Shown here: piece after piece, positions 16,187-26,401 of the stretch | Numbering within the stretch: position 1 is the first letter of the stretch | Layout of the letters: every line of letters begins with the position of its first letter | Origin: Oscillatoria sp. FACHB-1407 | Lineage (GTDB): Bacteria > Cyanobacteriota > Cyanobacteriia > Elainellales > Elainellaceae | Assembly: GCF_014697545.1 (NCBI RefSeq) | Contig: NZ_JACJSA010000006.1 | Coordinates: 248,001-312,000 of the forward strand | Length of the DNA stretch: 64,000 bases | Direction of reading: 5' to 3' | Made by a program: the position numbers and the translations under genes | The notes under the pieces: model-generated | The model's input: only the letters and a program-made list of their open reading frames with translations | Databases searched by the model: none | What the model was told of the DNA's origin: nothing

Positions 16187-17329
16187 ATGTTCATGCCCCT
16201 CGATTTTCTTCTGCGCTGCTTGTCAGGTGTGCTGACGATCGCACTGTTGGGTGGCGCAGGTTATATTCTCCATCAATGGTATGAGGGAGAACTGGTGAGC
16301 GATCGCTGGTTAGTGTTGGGGTTGTTGATGCTGCTCTGGTCAGTGTTGGGGTTTTTGCCCATTTTGCTGCTCCATCGTCCGGGACGAGATGAACCGAAGC
16401 CCATTCGCAGCGATCGCGTGCAGCGATTGGTTAGACCCGATGGGAGTGAGATTCAAGTTGAGTTTTATGGAGTTCATTCTCGTTCTGAGGAAATGGCTTC
16501 GCATCACCGTCCTACCTTGGTTTTGACCCATGGTTGGGGACCAGATAGCACCGTTTGGTATTACGTTAAGCAACAATTAACGGATCAGTTTCAGGTTGTT
16601 GTGTGGGATTTGCCCGGACTCGGCAAATCTAAAAAGCCTAACAATCGAGACTACTCCCTGGAAAAATATGCGCGTGATTTGGAAGCTGTTCTTCAACTGG
16701 TCGGTGAGCAACCTGTCGTACTGTTGGGACACAGCATGGGAGGCATGATTCTACTAACGTTCTGTCGCTTGTTCCCAGAGCATTTGCAGCGACGAGTGGC
16801 TGGTTTGATCATTGTGGATGCTACTTACACGAATCCCTTAAAAACAACGGTCTTTCATAAACTATTGTTAGCGTTACAAAAGCCTCTTCTACAACCGCTA
16901 CTCTACGTGGCGATCGCCCTCTCTCCCTTGCTCTGGTTCACCAGTTGGCTCAGCTATTTAAACGGATTCACCTTATTGACGACAGAAATTTCTGGATTTA
17001 CGGGCAGAGAAACCCGAGGGCAACTTAATTTTTCTACATTAATTGGACTGAAAGCATCTCCTGGCATCCTGGCACGCGGTATGTTAGCAATGCTGAAGTT
17101 TCACGAGGCGGAGACACTTCCTCTCATCACTGTCCCTACATTGGTTGTAGTAGGCAAGTCTGACATTGCCACACGACCTTCTGCCAATCAAGAGATCAGT
17201 AGGGCAGTGCCGCAAGCCGAACTAACTGTGTTGTCTCCTGCGGGACACATGGGGTTGATGGAGCGCAATCGACAGTTTTCGGAAGTGATTCGGTCGTTTA
17301 GTGCAGCGTGTCTGGGCTTAAAGCGATAA
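16187..17329 (+). CDS. Alpha/beta hydrolase with N-terminal membrane helices
   Basis: A protein of 380 residues from the ATG at 16187, which has the Shine-Dalgarno GGAGGG (16171-16176) at a good distance; the longer GTG start at 16169 would overlap this site. Two hydrophobic segments (about residues 5-25 and 38-60) anchor it in a membrane. The hydrolase domain has the oxyanion motif THGWGPDST, the nucleophile elbow LGHSMGGM, an acid in VVGKSDIATRP and the histidine in GHMGLMER. The triad is therefore complete. The substrate is not predictable; lipid, ester or haloalkane relatives share this pattern. Confidence 0.85.
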   Translation: MFMPLDFLLRCLSGVLTIALLGGAGYILHQWYEGELVSDRWLVLGLLMLLWSVLGFLPILLLHRPGRDEPKPIRSDRVQRLVRPDGSEIQVEFYGVHSRSEEMASHHRPTLVLTHGWGPDSTVWYYVKQQLTDQFQVVVWDLPGLGKSKKPNNRDYSLEKYARDLEAVLQLVGEQPVVLLGHSMGGMILLTFCRLFPEHLQRRVAGLIIVDATYTNPLKTTVFHKLLLALQKPLLQPLLYVAIALSPLLWFTSWLSYLNGFTLLTTEISGFTGRETRGQLNFSTLIGLKASPGILARGMLAMLKFHEAETLPLITVPTLVVVGKSDIATRPSANQEISRAVPQAELTVLSPAGHMGLMERNRQFSEVIRSFSAACLGLKR

Positions 17330-17332
17330 CTT

Positions 17333-17439
17333 ATAGCTTTGGTCAGAGAGCCTAAGGTAAAGGCAATGGTTCAAACCCCGGTGCTGGGAAAGCTTTCTGA
17401 CTCACCTCCGCCCCAGTGAGGAGTGTCGCCACGGCTATA
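17333..17439 (+). repeat. R2 dispersed repeat, close to consensus
   Basis: Starts 4 bp after the hydrolase stop and runs from ATAGCTTTGGTCAGAGAGCC to GTGTCGCCACGGCTAT. It contains the AAAGCTTTCTGACTC arm that can pair with the left part. Confidence 0.8.
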
Positions 17440-17606
17440 ACATCAGTTTGGTTTTAAGAGCCTGACGAAGGAATTCGGCATTGCTGATCCAATCTAAGAA
17501 TTTCGTGCGGGCGGTGCTGTATCTTTGCTGTACATCCGATCCACCTTGACAGGGTTGGAGCATCGCCCCTCGGTCAGGGGTTCCGCCCTTGCATTCCGCC
17601 CTAATC

Positions 17607-17772
17607 GGGTGCATCTGATGGTTGGGGGAGTGGCGGTTAAAACCGCAGACTTCGGCGTGAGCTCAGTCGAACGCTACCAGCACAAAAACTGCCTACGCAG
17701 GTTCAAAACCTGGACTTCGCTCGGATAGCCGCGAATTCATTCGCCGGGTTCAGTTTCCAATCATTAGATGCA
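17607..17772 (+). repeat. R1 MITE-like repeat, copy 3
   Basis: GGGTGCATCTGATGG to CATTAGATGCA. The flanks share CTAATC (left CCCTAATC, right TTCTAATC), a possible decayed target duplication. Confidence 0.75.
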
Positions 17773-17946
17773 TTCGTTCTAATCTTTGTGGGTACTGCCA
17801 TAACTGTTTTGACAGTCGCTGTAGAACAAAAAATTGAATCAACACAACATACCTCAGGCAGAAAGTTCATCCTTAGGTGTGAGTGAGTGAATCAATGCCG
17901 TGACGACAATAGGAGTGTTCTCCTTTATCCAATCCAGGATTGTTTG

Positions 17947-18345
17947 ATGAACAGCACGTCTCCTAAGTTGATCAATACCGCTGATCGGATTTTGGTCGTT
18001 GATGATCTACCGGACAACTGCTTTCTGTTGCAAACAATTCTGGAAGATGAGGGATATGAGGTTGAGATTGCGGATAATGGTCACACGGCTTTAGAGAGAA
18101 TTGTGTCTCATCCACCCGATTTGGTGTTGCTTGATGTCATGATGCCTGAGATGAGTGGATTTGAGGTCACTCGTCGCATTCGACAAAACTCGTCGCTGCC
18201 ATTCATTCCCATCCTCTTAGTAACGGGCTTTAGTGAACCGACTCCTGCTGATGGATTTGATGCTGGAGCAGATGGTTTTATTCGTAAGCCAGTCGATTTT
18301 GAGGATTTGCTAATCCGAATCCGCAGTATTCTACAGCCTCATTAA
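17947..18345 (+). CDS. Single-domain response regulator
   Basis: A protein of 132 residues from the ATG at 17947, which is preceded by AGGA seven bases away; an upstream in-frame GTG would add 20 residues without domain support. It is a REC domain only: acidic pair near residues 19-20 (ILVVDDLPDN), phospho-acceptor Asp63 in LVLLDVMMPEMSGFE, Thr in LLVTGFSE and the conserved Lys in GFIRKPVDF. There is no output domain, so it probably acts by phosphorelay or protein binding. No kinase gene is adjacent; ppc is convergent. Confidence 0.88.
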   Translation: MNSTSPKLINTADRILVVDDLPDNCFLLQTILEDEGYEVEIADNGHTALERIVSHPPDLVLLDVMMPEMSGFEVTRRIRQNSSLPFIPILLVTGFSEPTPADGFDAGADGFIRKPVDFEDLLIRIRSILQPH

Positions 18346-18436
18346 GACGTCTTCCTGAGCCAGGGAGATACCCAACACAATTGGGTTTCGACCTGCGACT
18401 TCTTGGGTAAAAAAGCCGCAGATCGGGTGATTGGGA

Positions 18437-21400
18437 TCAACCTGTGTTGCGCATTCCGGCGGCGATGCCATTGATGGTCAACAACGCTCCCCGCAGCAAT
18501 TCCCCTCGGCTGTAGCGTGAACGAATCACACCCGATGCCGCATGGCTCTTGTGTTGCCGCAACCGCTTGAGGAGAGAGACTTGTAAAAATCCGAGGGGGA
18601 CGATCGTACCATTTCGCAGTTGCACCGATCGTTGAAGTTCAGGATCCCCATCGAGCAGGCGTTTGTGTCCGGTGATGGTCAACACCAGGTCGCGGGTCAA
18701 ATAGAACTCATTGGCGATCTGCTCAAACAACCGCTCGAAGCGATCGGCATCTTCTGGTTGGGTTAGTTCCCGGACGTAGTGTCCGGCGATTTGCAGGTCA
18801 ACCTTAGATAGGGTCATCTCACACTTGGAGATCGCCATCTTAAAGAAGGGCCACTTGTAGTAGAAGTAGCGCAACAGTTTCAGGTTTTCCTCTGGTTCTT
18901 CTTCCAGGAAGCTCTGGATAGCCGTACCGACGCCATACCAGGAGGGCAGCAGGAAGCGAGTCTGAGTCCAGCTAAACACCCAGGGAATTGCCCGCAGACT
19001 TGCCAGGTCTTTCTTACCTCCCCGTCGAGCAGGGCGAGAGCTAATTTGCAACTGGCTGATCTCTTCAATCGGCGTCACCTGGTGAAAGAACTCAACAAAG
19101 TCGGGCTGTTCGTAGATCAACGCCCGATAGTGAGAACGCGATCGCGCTGCCAATTCTTCCATGATCTCGTGCCAGGGCTGAATGTCATCAAACCCGTTGC
19201 GCAACAAGCTTGCCTGCATCACCGCACTGGTAATGGTTTCCAGGTTATAGAGTGCCAGTTCAGGCAGGTTGTACTTGGATGCCAGCACCTCACCCTGTTC
19301 CGTGATCTTGATGCGTCCGTCAATGCTGCGTCCTGGTTGCGCCAGGATCGCCTCGTAGGCAGGACCGCCACCCCGTCCCACTGAACCACCTCGTCCGTGG
19401 AAGATCCGCAGGGCGACGTTGTGCTGCTCTGCGACTCTTTGCAGGGCTTGCTGGGCTTTGTGGATCTCCCAGTTGCTGCTCAAGAAACCAGAGTCTTTGT
19501 TGCTGTCGGAGTAACCCAGCATGACTTCCTGAAGAGCCGGGGATGGATCATCGGTGCGATCGCTCTCGTATCCGCCAGAGAGGTAAGCGCGATAGAGCGG
19601 CAGTGTGAACAGGTGCTCCATCACAGCGGGTGCCCGTAGCAAGTCCTCCACCGTCTCAAACAGGGGAACAACGTGCAGACTGCCCGTTCCGGTTGCGGGA
19701 TCATACAGCCCTGCTTCTTTCGCCAGCAACAGCACCTCCAGCAAGTCACTGACATGGTGGCTCATGCTGATGATGTAGGTCTGACAAATTTCAGGACCAA
19801 ACTCCCGGTGCAACTTTCGCACCATACGGAAGGTCTGAATGGTTTCGCAGGTCTTTTCGGAGAAGGGCAACTCCGTGGGAATCAACGGACGACGGGTTTG
19901 CAGTTCGGTTGCCAGGAAGAGCGATCGCTGCTCTTCGGTCATCTCATTGTAGGGAGTCGGCAGAATCTGCAAGTACTCTGTGATTTCGTGAATCGTGTCG
20001 GAGTGCCGTCCGCTCTCCTGCCGAATGTCGAGGTGTGCCAGGTTGAACCCGTAAATTTCCACCTGACATAACAGGTTTTCCAGATCGCGGCAGGTTAGAC
20101 CCGTCTCATTTAAGTTGCGTTGAATCAACTGTAACTCTGCCAGGAACTCGGCTCCAGAGCGGTAGATCGCCGCTGGGTTGACTTCAGGGATCTCATCCTG
20201 GAAGTAGTCGCCGTTGTAAAGATGCAGGCTGCGATCGCGCGTATTTTCCAGCCGTTTCTGGATGTATGCCAGCTTCAAACGGTAGGGTTCCTGCCGATAG
20301 CGAATCGCCAACTGCTCATACACCTCTGGCATCTGGATCTGGTCTTGTTCCAGCGACTCCAGTAGATCCGGCAACACATCACTCCAGTGCAGCGACAGGC
20401 TGAGCAGACTGATCAGGTGCTTCACTGACTGGATGTATTTCTCTAACACCAGGTTGCGCTGATAGCACGCCGTTTTCCAAGTAATTTGTGGCGTTACCGA
20501 AGGGTTGCCATCGCGGTCAGAGCCAACCCAGGAGCCAAATTTGCAGAAGTTATAGCGGGGCGGTTGCAATCGGGGGAAGGTGGCGTGCAGGGCGTGGCGC
20601 AAACGGTGATACAACTGTGGAATTGCCTCAAACAGCACCTCCTGGAAGTAGTGGAGGGTGTAATCCACTTCATCCAGCACGGTCGGTTTGAACTGGTGCA
20701 ACTCGTCCGTCCGCCACCACAGGCGAATCTCCTCGGTTAGCTGATCCCGCAGGGCTTCCGCTTCCCAGGAGGAGGACAACCCCAGGTCTTGCATTCCTTC
20801 TTCAACCTGATCCAGCCTGCGGAGAATCTTGGCAATCCGCCGCTGTTTATCGCGAATCGTATGCCGCACAATCTCCGTCGGGTGAGCCGTAAACACCAAC
20901 CGGATATCGAGGTTGTCTAGCAGGTTTTGAATCTGGCGAGGCGGTACGTTCAGGTTAAACAACTTGGGAAACAATGCCTGAAAGGTGCCTGATTCGCGGC
21001 GTGTTCCCTGCTCTTGCCAGCTTCGTTCCAGTAAATCGGCGTGTAATCCACTCTGCGCCTCTTCGTTGTAGAACGGATGTGGGTCAGGAAAGCTGGACTG
21101 ATTCTCCGTTGAGCTATCGTAGGACAGATATTGTTGCTGTTGCCCCCGTTGCTCATAGTGTTGCTCAACGATGTTGATTAACTGGAAGTAGAGCGCAAAG
21201 GCTCGTGCTGCACGGATTGCGTCGTTCAAGTCCAGCTTCTCAATCACTTTCAACGCTTCTGGCTCAACCGCTTCAGGGGCTTGCCCTTCTGGCGATGAAA
21301 TGCCCCGCAATTGCTGCAACAACGTCACGAGTTGTTGTCCACACTCCTGCTCCAGGACAGACTCCCACAGATCTTCGACAATCTTGAGACGGTGTCTCAG

Positions 21401-21502
21401 AAAGAGATCGGAGGGTGAAGAGAGTTCGAGGTTTTCGGTTTGAGATTCTGTCACTGTGCCGGAACGAGATACGTCATCTGAAGAGTGGAGGAAGGAACTC
21501 AT
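18437..21502 (-). CDS. ppc: Phosphoenolpyruvate carboxylase
   Basis: Makes oxaloacetate from PEP and bicarbonate, the main anaplerotic carbon-fixing step in cyanobacteria. The protein has 1021 residues from the ATG at 21502, which has AGGA six bases upstream; a TTG five codons further up is less likely. The catalytic His is in [13 protein letters not shown] (near 203). [12 protein letters not shown] is near 664, and the glycine-rich loop [14 protein letters not shown] near 707. The C-terminus ends in [10 protein letters not shown], close to the family-typical QNTG. Length is normal for cyanobacterial PEPC, with an N-terminal Ser/Glu-rich extension. It is monocistronic and divergent from the recombinase gene. 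Confidence 0.97.
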   Translation of the reverse strand: MSSFLHSSDDVSRSGTVTESQTENLELSSPSDLFLRHRLKIVEDLWESVLEQECGQQLVTLLQQLRGISSPEGQAPEAVEPEALKVIEKLDLNDAIRAARAFALYFQLINIVEQHYEQRGQQQQYLSYDSSTENQSSFPDPHPFYNEEAQSGLHADLLERSWQEQGTRRESGTFQALFPKLFNLNVPPRQIQNLLDNLDIRLVFTAHPTEIVRHTIRDKQRRIAKILRRLDQVEEGMQDLGLSSSWEAEALRDQLTEEIRLWWRTDELHQFKPTVLDEVDYTLHYFQEVLFEAIPQLYHRLRHALHATFPRLQPPRYNFCKFGSWVGSDRDGNPSVTPQITWKTACYQRNLVLEKYIQSVKHLISLLSLSLHWSDVLPDLLESLEQDQIQMPEVYEQLAIRYRQEPYRLKLAYIQKRLENTRDRSLHLYNGDYFQDEIPEVNPAAIYRSGAEFLAELQLIQRNLNETGLTCRDLENLLCQVEIYGFNLAHLDIRQESGRHSDTIHEITEYLQILPTPYNEMTEEQRSLFLATELQTRRPLIPTELPFSEKTCETIQTFRMVRKLHREFGPEICQTYIISMSHHVSDLLEVLLLAKEAGLYDPATGTGSLHVVPLFETVEDLLRAPAVMEHLFTLPLYRAYLSGGYESDRTDDPSPALQEVMLGYSDSNKDSGFLSSNWEIHKAQQALQRVAEQHNVALRIFHGRGGSVGRGGGPAYEAILAQPGRSIDGRIKITEQGEVLASKYNLPELALYNLETITSAVMQASLLRNGFDDIQPWHEIMEELAARSRSHYRALIYEQPDFVEFFHQVTPIEEISQLQISSRPARRGGKKDLASLRAIPWVFSWTQTRFLLPSWYGVGTAIQSFLEEEPEENLKLLRYFYYKWPFFKMAISKCEMTLSKVDLQIAGHYVRELTQPEDADRFERLFEQIANEFYLTRDLVLTITGHKRLLDGDPELQRSVQLRNGTIVPLGFLQVSLLKRLRQHKSHAASGVIRSRYSRGELLRGALLTINGIAAGMRNTG

Positions 21503-21825
21503 GGCATGTCCTGGCAAGAATATTCGATAATTTTAGGGGTTTTGATGAGTCAGATCTAGTGATTGGTCGAGATCATGGAACAAAGCGTCCCAAAACCTAG
21601 ACCCTTAGAAACCTTGTAATACTCGTGGTATAAACTTCGCAAGATCTGAAGCAGAACTTTGAGGATACCAGAGCAACGTTGTTTCTCAACCTGTTTAGAG
21701 AATAGAGGTTTTCTGCAAGTTATGTTGAGATTTAAGGATTGTTGCAATAGTTTTATTCGATTGACCCCGCTTAGACGCTTACCCCAAAGGGGGAATTGTT
21801 TCGCATCGCCACACCATGCTGCTCC
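21503..21825. other. Divergent promoter region between ppc and the recombinase gene
   Basis: A 323-bp stretch. On the left it contains CAGATCTAGTGATTGG, which is similar to one end of R1 and may be a remnant. On the right, TTTCGCATCGCCACACC resembles a segment inside the recombinase gene (CTTCGCATCGCCACCAG, about 21949). No gene is seen. Confidence 0.5.
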
Positions 21826-23145
21826 ATGAAAGTTTTTGCGTATTCTTACAGTAATCCTTTGTTTGAATCTGTGCCTGATGTAGCGATCTGGGGTCAGGCT
21901 GTAGACGAAATGTATCAAGATTTGGGCGGTTACTCCAATGGGGAAACGGCTTCGCATCGCCACCAGTTAGAAAAATTACTTCAGGATTGTCAAAACGAAC
22001 CTGTAGCCTATGTTTTAGTGCGACGGTTGGCAGAGCTAGGCGACTCGGTTGAAGCGGTGAGCGATCGCCTCCAGATCTTTGAGACGTTAGGGATCACAGT
22101 GATTGCCCTGGAGGATGCAGACCAAAAAGGGCAGTGGATGCGGCGATCGGAGGCATTGCAACTCGTCCAAGCCCTCCAGCAGAATCAGCAGAGTCAGCGC
22201 ATTCGCGAGGGACACGCCCGCAACCGTGTTAAGGCTCTACCCCCTCCGGGCAAAGCTCCGTATGGCTATCGTCGTGGCAAGGAACGCTATACCCTCGATC
22301 GCACAACCGCTCCAGTCGTCAAAGATTTTTTTGAACACTTTCTGCTGTATGGCTCGTTGCGCGGCAGTGTGCGGTACTTGCAAAAGAAATACAACAAAAA
22401 AATTTCGGCTTCAACGGGCAAGCGATGGCTGACCAGTCCTGTCTACCGGGGCGATCTGGCGTATCAAACAGGAGAGATCATGCCCGATACCCATCCAGCG
22501 ATTCTCTCGCGGCAGGAAGCCGCCCAGGTCGATCGTCTGTTGCGCCGCAATAGCCGCATGGCTCCTAAAACCGCCAGTGCGCCGCGATCGCTGGCAGGAC
22601 TCGTCACCTGTGCGGACTGTCAGTCGCCGATGACCATCAGTAAAGTAACTGCCACCCGCAAAACGCAGGAGTACTTGTACTTGAGGTCGGTGAGTTGTCC
22701 TAACAAACCCAAGTGCCGCGCCATCCCGTATGAGCAGGTGCTTGACCAGACGATCCAACGGATCTGCGAAGACTTGCCCCGTGCCGTGGCGGAGTTGCAG
22801 GTGCCCAGCATGGATGGGATGAAGCAGGGATTAGCCGCTCAAATTGCTGCCAAGCAAGCTGTCCTGCAACAACTGCCTGAACTGACCACAACTGGCATTC
22901 TCGATGCAGAGACGGCTGAATTGCGAGCATACAAGGTGCGATCGGAGATCGCTCAACTGCAATCAACCCTTGCTCAGTTACCTCCAGTGGACTTGAAAGC
23001 GACCGCACAAACCGTTTCTATCCCAGAGTTTTGGCTGGACTTGTCTGAAACCGAACGCCGCTTCTACTTCCGAGAGTTCATTCGGCAAATAGAACTGGTG
23101 CGGGACGGCAAGAAGTGGGCGTTGGAACTGGTGTTTATCTTCTAA
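21826..23145 (+). CDS. XisF-like large serine recombinase
   Basis: A protein of 439 residues from the ATG at 21826. The N-terminal resolvase-type domain (about 1-115; VFAYSYSN could hold the nucleophilic Ser, and YVLVRRLAELGDS matches the family arginine region) is followed by a recombinase domain (about 135-240, PPGKAPYGYRRGKERY) and a zinc-ribbon-like segment with CxxC (VTCADCQSPM and SCPNKPKC, about 262-300). A coiled-coil region leads to the C-terminus. This layout is that of cyanobacterial XisF relatives, which excise elements from heterocyst genes in some species. Homologues are also common as single genes with no known element. No attachment sites were recognised, so its target is unknown. 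Confidence 0.8.
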   Translation: MKVFAYSYSNPLFESVPDVAIWGQAVDEMYQDLGGYSNGETASHRHQLEKLLQDCQNEPVAYVLVRRLAELGDSVEAVSDRLQIFETLGITVIALEDADQKGQWMRRSEALQLVQALQQNQQSQRIREGHARNRVKALPPPGKAPYGYRRGKERYTLDRTTAPVVKDFFEHFLLYGSLRGSVRYLQKKYNKKISASTGKRWLTSPVYRGDLAYQTGEIMPDTHPAILSRQEAAQVDRLLRRNSRMAPKTASAPRSLAGLVTCADCQSPMTISKVTATRKTQEYLYLRSVSCPNKPKCRAIPYEQVLDQTIQRICEDLPRAVAELQVPSMDGMKQGLAAQIAAKQAVLQQLPELTTTGILDAETAELRAYKVRSEIAQLQSTLAQLPPVDLKATAQTVSIPEFWLDLSETERRFYFREFIRQIELVRDGKKWALELVFIF

Positions 23146-23733
23146 GTACTGCTATTCATAGATGGGGTTTGGAAATAAAACCAGGGGGGTGTGGGGCTGC
23201 GCCCCTGCACCCCAAATTCCCACCCTTATTGACGACGAGTTGTACTTAAGGGATCAGGAGGCAAGGTAAAGAACATGACCTAGCTCAGCATTAACTTAAA
23301 CCGAGTTGCTCTGTTACGAAATTCACGAAATATTGGAATTTTCCGAAGTCATTAGACTGAATTTTTATTAGACCCCTCCGCTATCCCCTCGCTAACGAGG
23401 TACGCCAATAGAGGCGATCGCTCCTTCATCAAAAATTTACGCAATTAGAAAAAATTGCGGTAATGGCTCAACATCTGCCTCAGGTACGCCTTTACGCCCG
23501 ATCGCTACGGTTTTCCTCCCTGTTCGGACATCCGCGTTCTAGATAAATTGGTATGTAATACGGTTACAAATGTTCATATCGGTCGCCACTGGTTCACAAC
23601 TTGCTTGTGGACGAGGGAGTATGAGGGCTTTGCCCTTAGCCAGGGTCATCCCTGCACCCCAGATGACGCTATGACACCGTAGGAGCGGTGGGCACTTGTC
23701 TACCGTTGACACAGCCTAGCGGAGAAATCCCAT
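23146..23733. other. 588-bp gene-free interval upstream of clpC
   Basis: GC-rich repeats lie at about 23184-23222 (GGGGCTGCGCCCCTGCACCCC) and 23628-23664. The middle part is AT-rich and contains HIP1 sites. The clpC Shine-Dalgarno GGAG sits near 23717. No RNA gene is recognised. Confidence 0.6.
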
Positions 23734-26241
23734 ATGTTTGAGTATTTCACTGAAAAGGCGATCGCCGCTGTCATGTTTGCCCAGGAAGAGGCTCGCCGTT
23801 TAGGACACAATTTTGTCGGCACCGAGCAGATTCTATTGGGGTTAATTCGGGCAGAAGGCAGCATTGCGGCGACTGTCCTTGCTGAATTGGGTATTACCTT
23901 AGCCGCGACACGGGCTGAAGTTGAGAAAATCGTTGGTCGGGGGTCGGGCTTCGTTCCGGCAGAGATTCCCTTTACCCCCAAAACCAAGCGTGTCTTTGAG
24001 CAAGCCTTTCAAGAAGCTCGTCAGCTTGACACTCGCTACGTTGGTCCAGAGCACCTGTTGTTGAGCTTAGTCCAGGAAGGCGAAAGCGTTGCCGTCAAAA
24101 TTCTGGAGAATCTGAAAATTGATCCGGCTGATGTTCGCAAACGCATCATTCAGGCAGTGGGTGAAACGACCCCTGTTGCCGCCGGGAGAACTGCCACTCG
24201 ACCCACAGGCGATCGCTCCAAGCGGCGCACCAAGATGCTGGATGAGTTTGGCACTAACCTGACTCAGCGTGCCATCGAAGGCAAACTTGACCCGATGGTA
24301 GGACGGGAGCGCGAGCTAGAGCGCGTCGTACAAATCCTCGGTCGTCGTACCAAAAACAACCCTGTGTTGGTCGGTGAACCGGGTGTCGGTAAAACGGCGA
24401 TCGCTGAAGGTTTGGCGCAGCGCATTGTGAACCAGGAAGTGCCCGATATTCTGCAAGATAAGCAGGTCTACAGCCTTGACATGGGTTCCTTACTGGCTGG
24501 AACTCGCTTCCGGGGTGACTTTGAAGAGCGCATTACCCAGATCATGGATGAGGTGCGCCAATCCACCAATATCATTCTGGTGATTGATGAGATTCATACC
24601 CTGATTGGGGCTGGCTCCATTGAGGGGGGCACGGATGCTGCCAACTTGCTCAAGCCCGCATTGGCACGCGGCGAATTGCAATGCATCGGGGCAACCACCC
24701 TGGATGAATATCGCAAACACATCGAGCGCGATGCAGCTCTGGAACGACGCTTCCAGCCTGTCATGGTGGGTGAACCAACCGTAGAAGAGACGATTGATAT
24801 CCTGCGGGGATTGCGCGATCGCTACGAACATCACCACATGCTGGTGATTACAGACGAAGCGTTAGAGGCTGCTGCCAAGCTGTCTGACCGTTACATCAGC
24901 GATCGCTTCTTGCCTGACAAAGCCATTGACTTGATTGACGAAGCAGGTTCCCTGGTACGGTTCCGTCATGCTCAAAAGTCGCCTACTAAAGACTTGAAGC
25001 GGGAGTTGCGGCAGGTAACAGCTGAGAAGAACGCTGCCGTACAGGCTCAAGATTTCGACAAAGCAGGGCAATTGCGCGATCGCGAACTGGAATTGGAAGC
25101 CAAACTTAAAGCGGCTCAAGAAAACCAGAACACCTCAACTTACGGTAGTGCAGAAGGAACGGAAGTATCCTCCAGTGCTCCTATGGTCACGGCTGAGGAT
25201 ATTGCCCAGGTGGTTTCTTCCTGGACGAGCATCCCTGTGAACAAGTTGTCGGAGTCTGAATCCATTCTGTTGATGCACCTGGAAGATACGCTGCATCAGC
25301 GTGTGATTGGTCAGGATGAAGCTGTGGTCGCCGTGTCTCGCGCCATTCGACGGGCACGAGTCGGCTTGGGCAATCCCGATCGCCCGATCGCCAGCTTGCT
25401 GTTCTCCGGTCCGACTGGAGTAGGTAAAACCGAACTTGCAAAAGCTCTGGCTGCCAGCATCTTCGGTTCTGAAGAGGCAATGATCCGGTTGGATATGTCG
25501 GAATACATGGAGTCGCACACCGTCTCCAAGCTAATTGGCTCTCCTCCGGGTTATGTGGGCTATGACGAAGGCGGACAACTCACCGAGATGGTGCGCCGTA
25601 AGCCCTACACCGTTGTGCTGCTCGATGAAATTGAGAAAGCGCACCCCGATGTCTTCAATATGCTGTTGCAATTGTTAGAAGACGGTCGCCTCACCGATTC
25701 TAGAGGTCGCACGGTCAGCTTCAAGAACACGTTGCTGATCATGACCTCCAACATCGGCTCGAAGGTGATTGAGAAAGGTGGTGGTGGATTAGGCTTTGAA
25801 CTCTCCGGCGATGATGCAGATACGTCGCAGTACACCCGCATTCGCAATCTGGTGAATGAGGAACTGAAGCACTACTTCCGTCCAGAGTTCCTGAACCGAT
25901 TGGATGAGATCATTGTCTTCCGTCAACTCAAGCGCGACGAAGTGAAGCAAATCGCCGACCTGATGATTCACGATGCGGCAAGTCGCTTGAACGAACAGGC
26001 AATCACCCTCGAAGTCAGCGAAGCCTTCAAGGAGCGGGTTGTGGCAGAAGGCTTCAACCCCAGCTATGGGGCACGTCCTCTGCGTCGGGCGATCGCTCGT
26101 CTCCTCGAAGACTCTCTGGCAGATGCCATCCTGTCGGGTCAGGTGAGTGCAGGTCAAACGGCAATTGTAGATGTGGATGACGATGGTCAGATCCGCGTTG
26201 TCCGCAAGGATGCACCGACTCTGGCTGCGATCGCTTCTTAA
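23734..26241 (+). CDS. clpC: Clp protease ATP-binding subunit ClpC
   Basis: An HSP100 unfoldase of 835 residues that feeds substrates to the ClpP/ClpR protease. Domains in order: two Clp_N repeats (about 1-145); AAA+ 1 with Walker [10 protein letters not shown] (near 213) and Walker [11 protein letters not shown]; a UVR segment (about 423-458) in the middle domain that marks ClpC rather than ClpB or ClpA; AAA+ 2 with Walker [15 protein letters not shown] (near 559) and [12 protein letters not shown]; and a D2-small C-terminal domain. All nucleotide-binding motifs are intact and the length is normal. A strong terminator follows 17 bp after the stop. It is likely monocistronic and essential, as in other cyanobacteria. 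Confidence 0.97.
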   Translation: MFEYFTEKAIAAVMFAQEEARRLGHNFVGTEQILLGLIRAEGSIAATVLAELGITLAATRAEVEKIVGRGSGFVPAEIPFTPKTKRVFEQAFQEARQLDTRYVGPEHLLLSLVQEGESVAVKILENLKIDPADVRKRIIQAVGETTPVAAGRTATRPTGDRSKRRTKMLDEFGTNLTQRAIEGKLDPMVGRERELERVVQILGRRTKNNPVLVGEPGVGKTAIAEGLAQRIVNQEVPDILQDKQVYSLDMGSLLAGTRFRGDFEERITQIMDEVRQSTNIILVIDEIHTLIGAGSIEGGTDAANLLKPALARGELQCIGATTLDEYRKHIERDAALERRFQPVMVGEPTVEETIDILRGLRDRYEHHHMLVITDEALEAAAKLSDRYISDRFLPDKAIDLIDEAGSLVRFRHAQKSPTKDLKRELRQVTAEKNAAVQAQDFDKAGQLRDRELELEAKLKAAQENQNTSTYGSAEGTEVSSSAPMVTAEDIAQVVSSWTSIPVNKLSESESILLMHLEDTLHQRVIGQDEAVVAVSRAIRRARVGLGNPDRPIASLLFSGPTGVGKTELAKALAASIFGSEEAMIRLDMSEYMESHTVSKLIGSPPGYVGYDEGGQLTEMVRRKPYTVVLLDEIEKAHPDVFNMLLQLLEDGRLTDSRGRTVSFKNTLLIMTSNIGSKVIEKGGGGLGFELSGDDADTSQYTRIRNLVNEELKHYFRPEFLNRLDEIIVFRQLKRDEVKQIADLMIHDAASRLNEQAITLEVSEAFKERVVAEGFNPSYGARPLRRAIARLLEDSLADAILSGQVSAGQTAIVDVDDDGQIRVVRKDAPTLAAIAS

Positions 26242-26258
26242 CTGACTAAGAAGCCCTT

Positions 26259-26297
26259 AAGATCTCCAACTTCTTCAAGAAGTTGGAGATCTTTTTG
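26259..26297 (+). terminator. Rho-independent-type terminator of clpC
   Basis: A near-perfect hairpin with a stem of about 16 bp (AGATCTCCAACTTCTT paired with AAGAAGTTGGAGATCT), a one-base loop and a following T run (CTTTTTGCTTTT). It can end clpC transcription. Confidence 0.85.
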
Positions 26298-26401
26298 CTT
26301 TTCTACTTTTGGTGAGATGAAATTTTGCTCATTCCCTCGTTAGGGTAAGACTATCTCGCATCAAAAGTGCAAATCCAAAATCCAGAATCCAAAATAAACC
26401 T

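Larger units (their letters stand above)
17330..17946. other. 617-bp gene-free interval with R2 and R1 copies
   Basis: Contains R2 (17333-17439), a GC-rich repeat fragment about 17560-17605 (CGCCCCTCGGTCAGGGGTTCC), R1 (17607-17772), and then about 170 bp of leader before the response regulator. Frames found here lie in the repeats. Confidence 0.65.

Noticed and set aside
16123-16284. Short frame starting ATGCAGACG with GGAGG upstream, overlapping the hydrolase start
   Set aside because: Low-complexity peptide in a different frame; the hydrolase start has its own Shine-Dalgarno and domain support.
18360-18400. Hairpin TACCCAACACAATTGGGT between the response regulator and ppc as a terminator
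   Set aside because: The stem is only about six base pairs and no T run follows on either strand.
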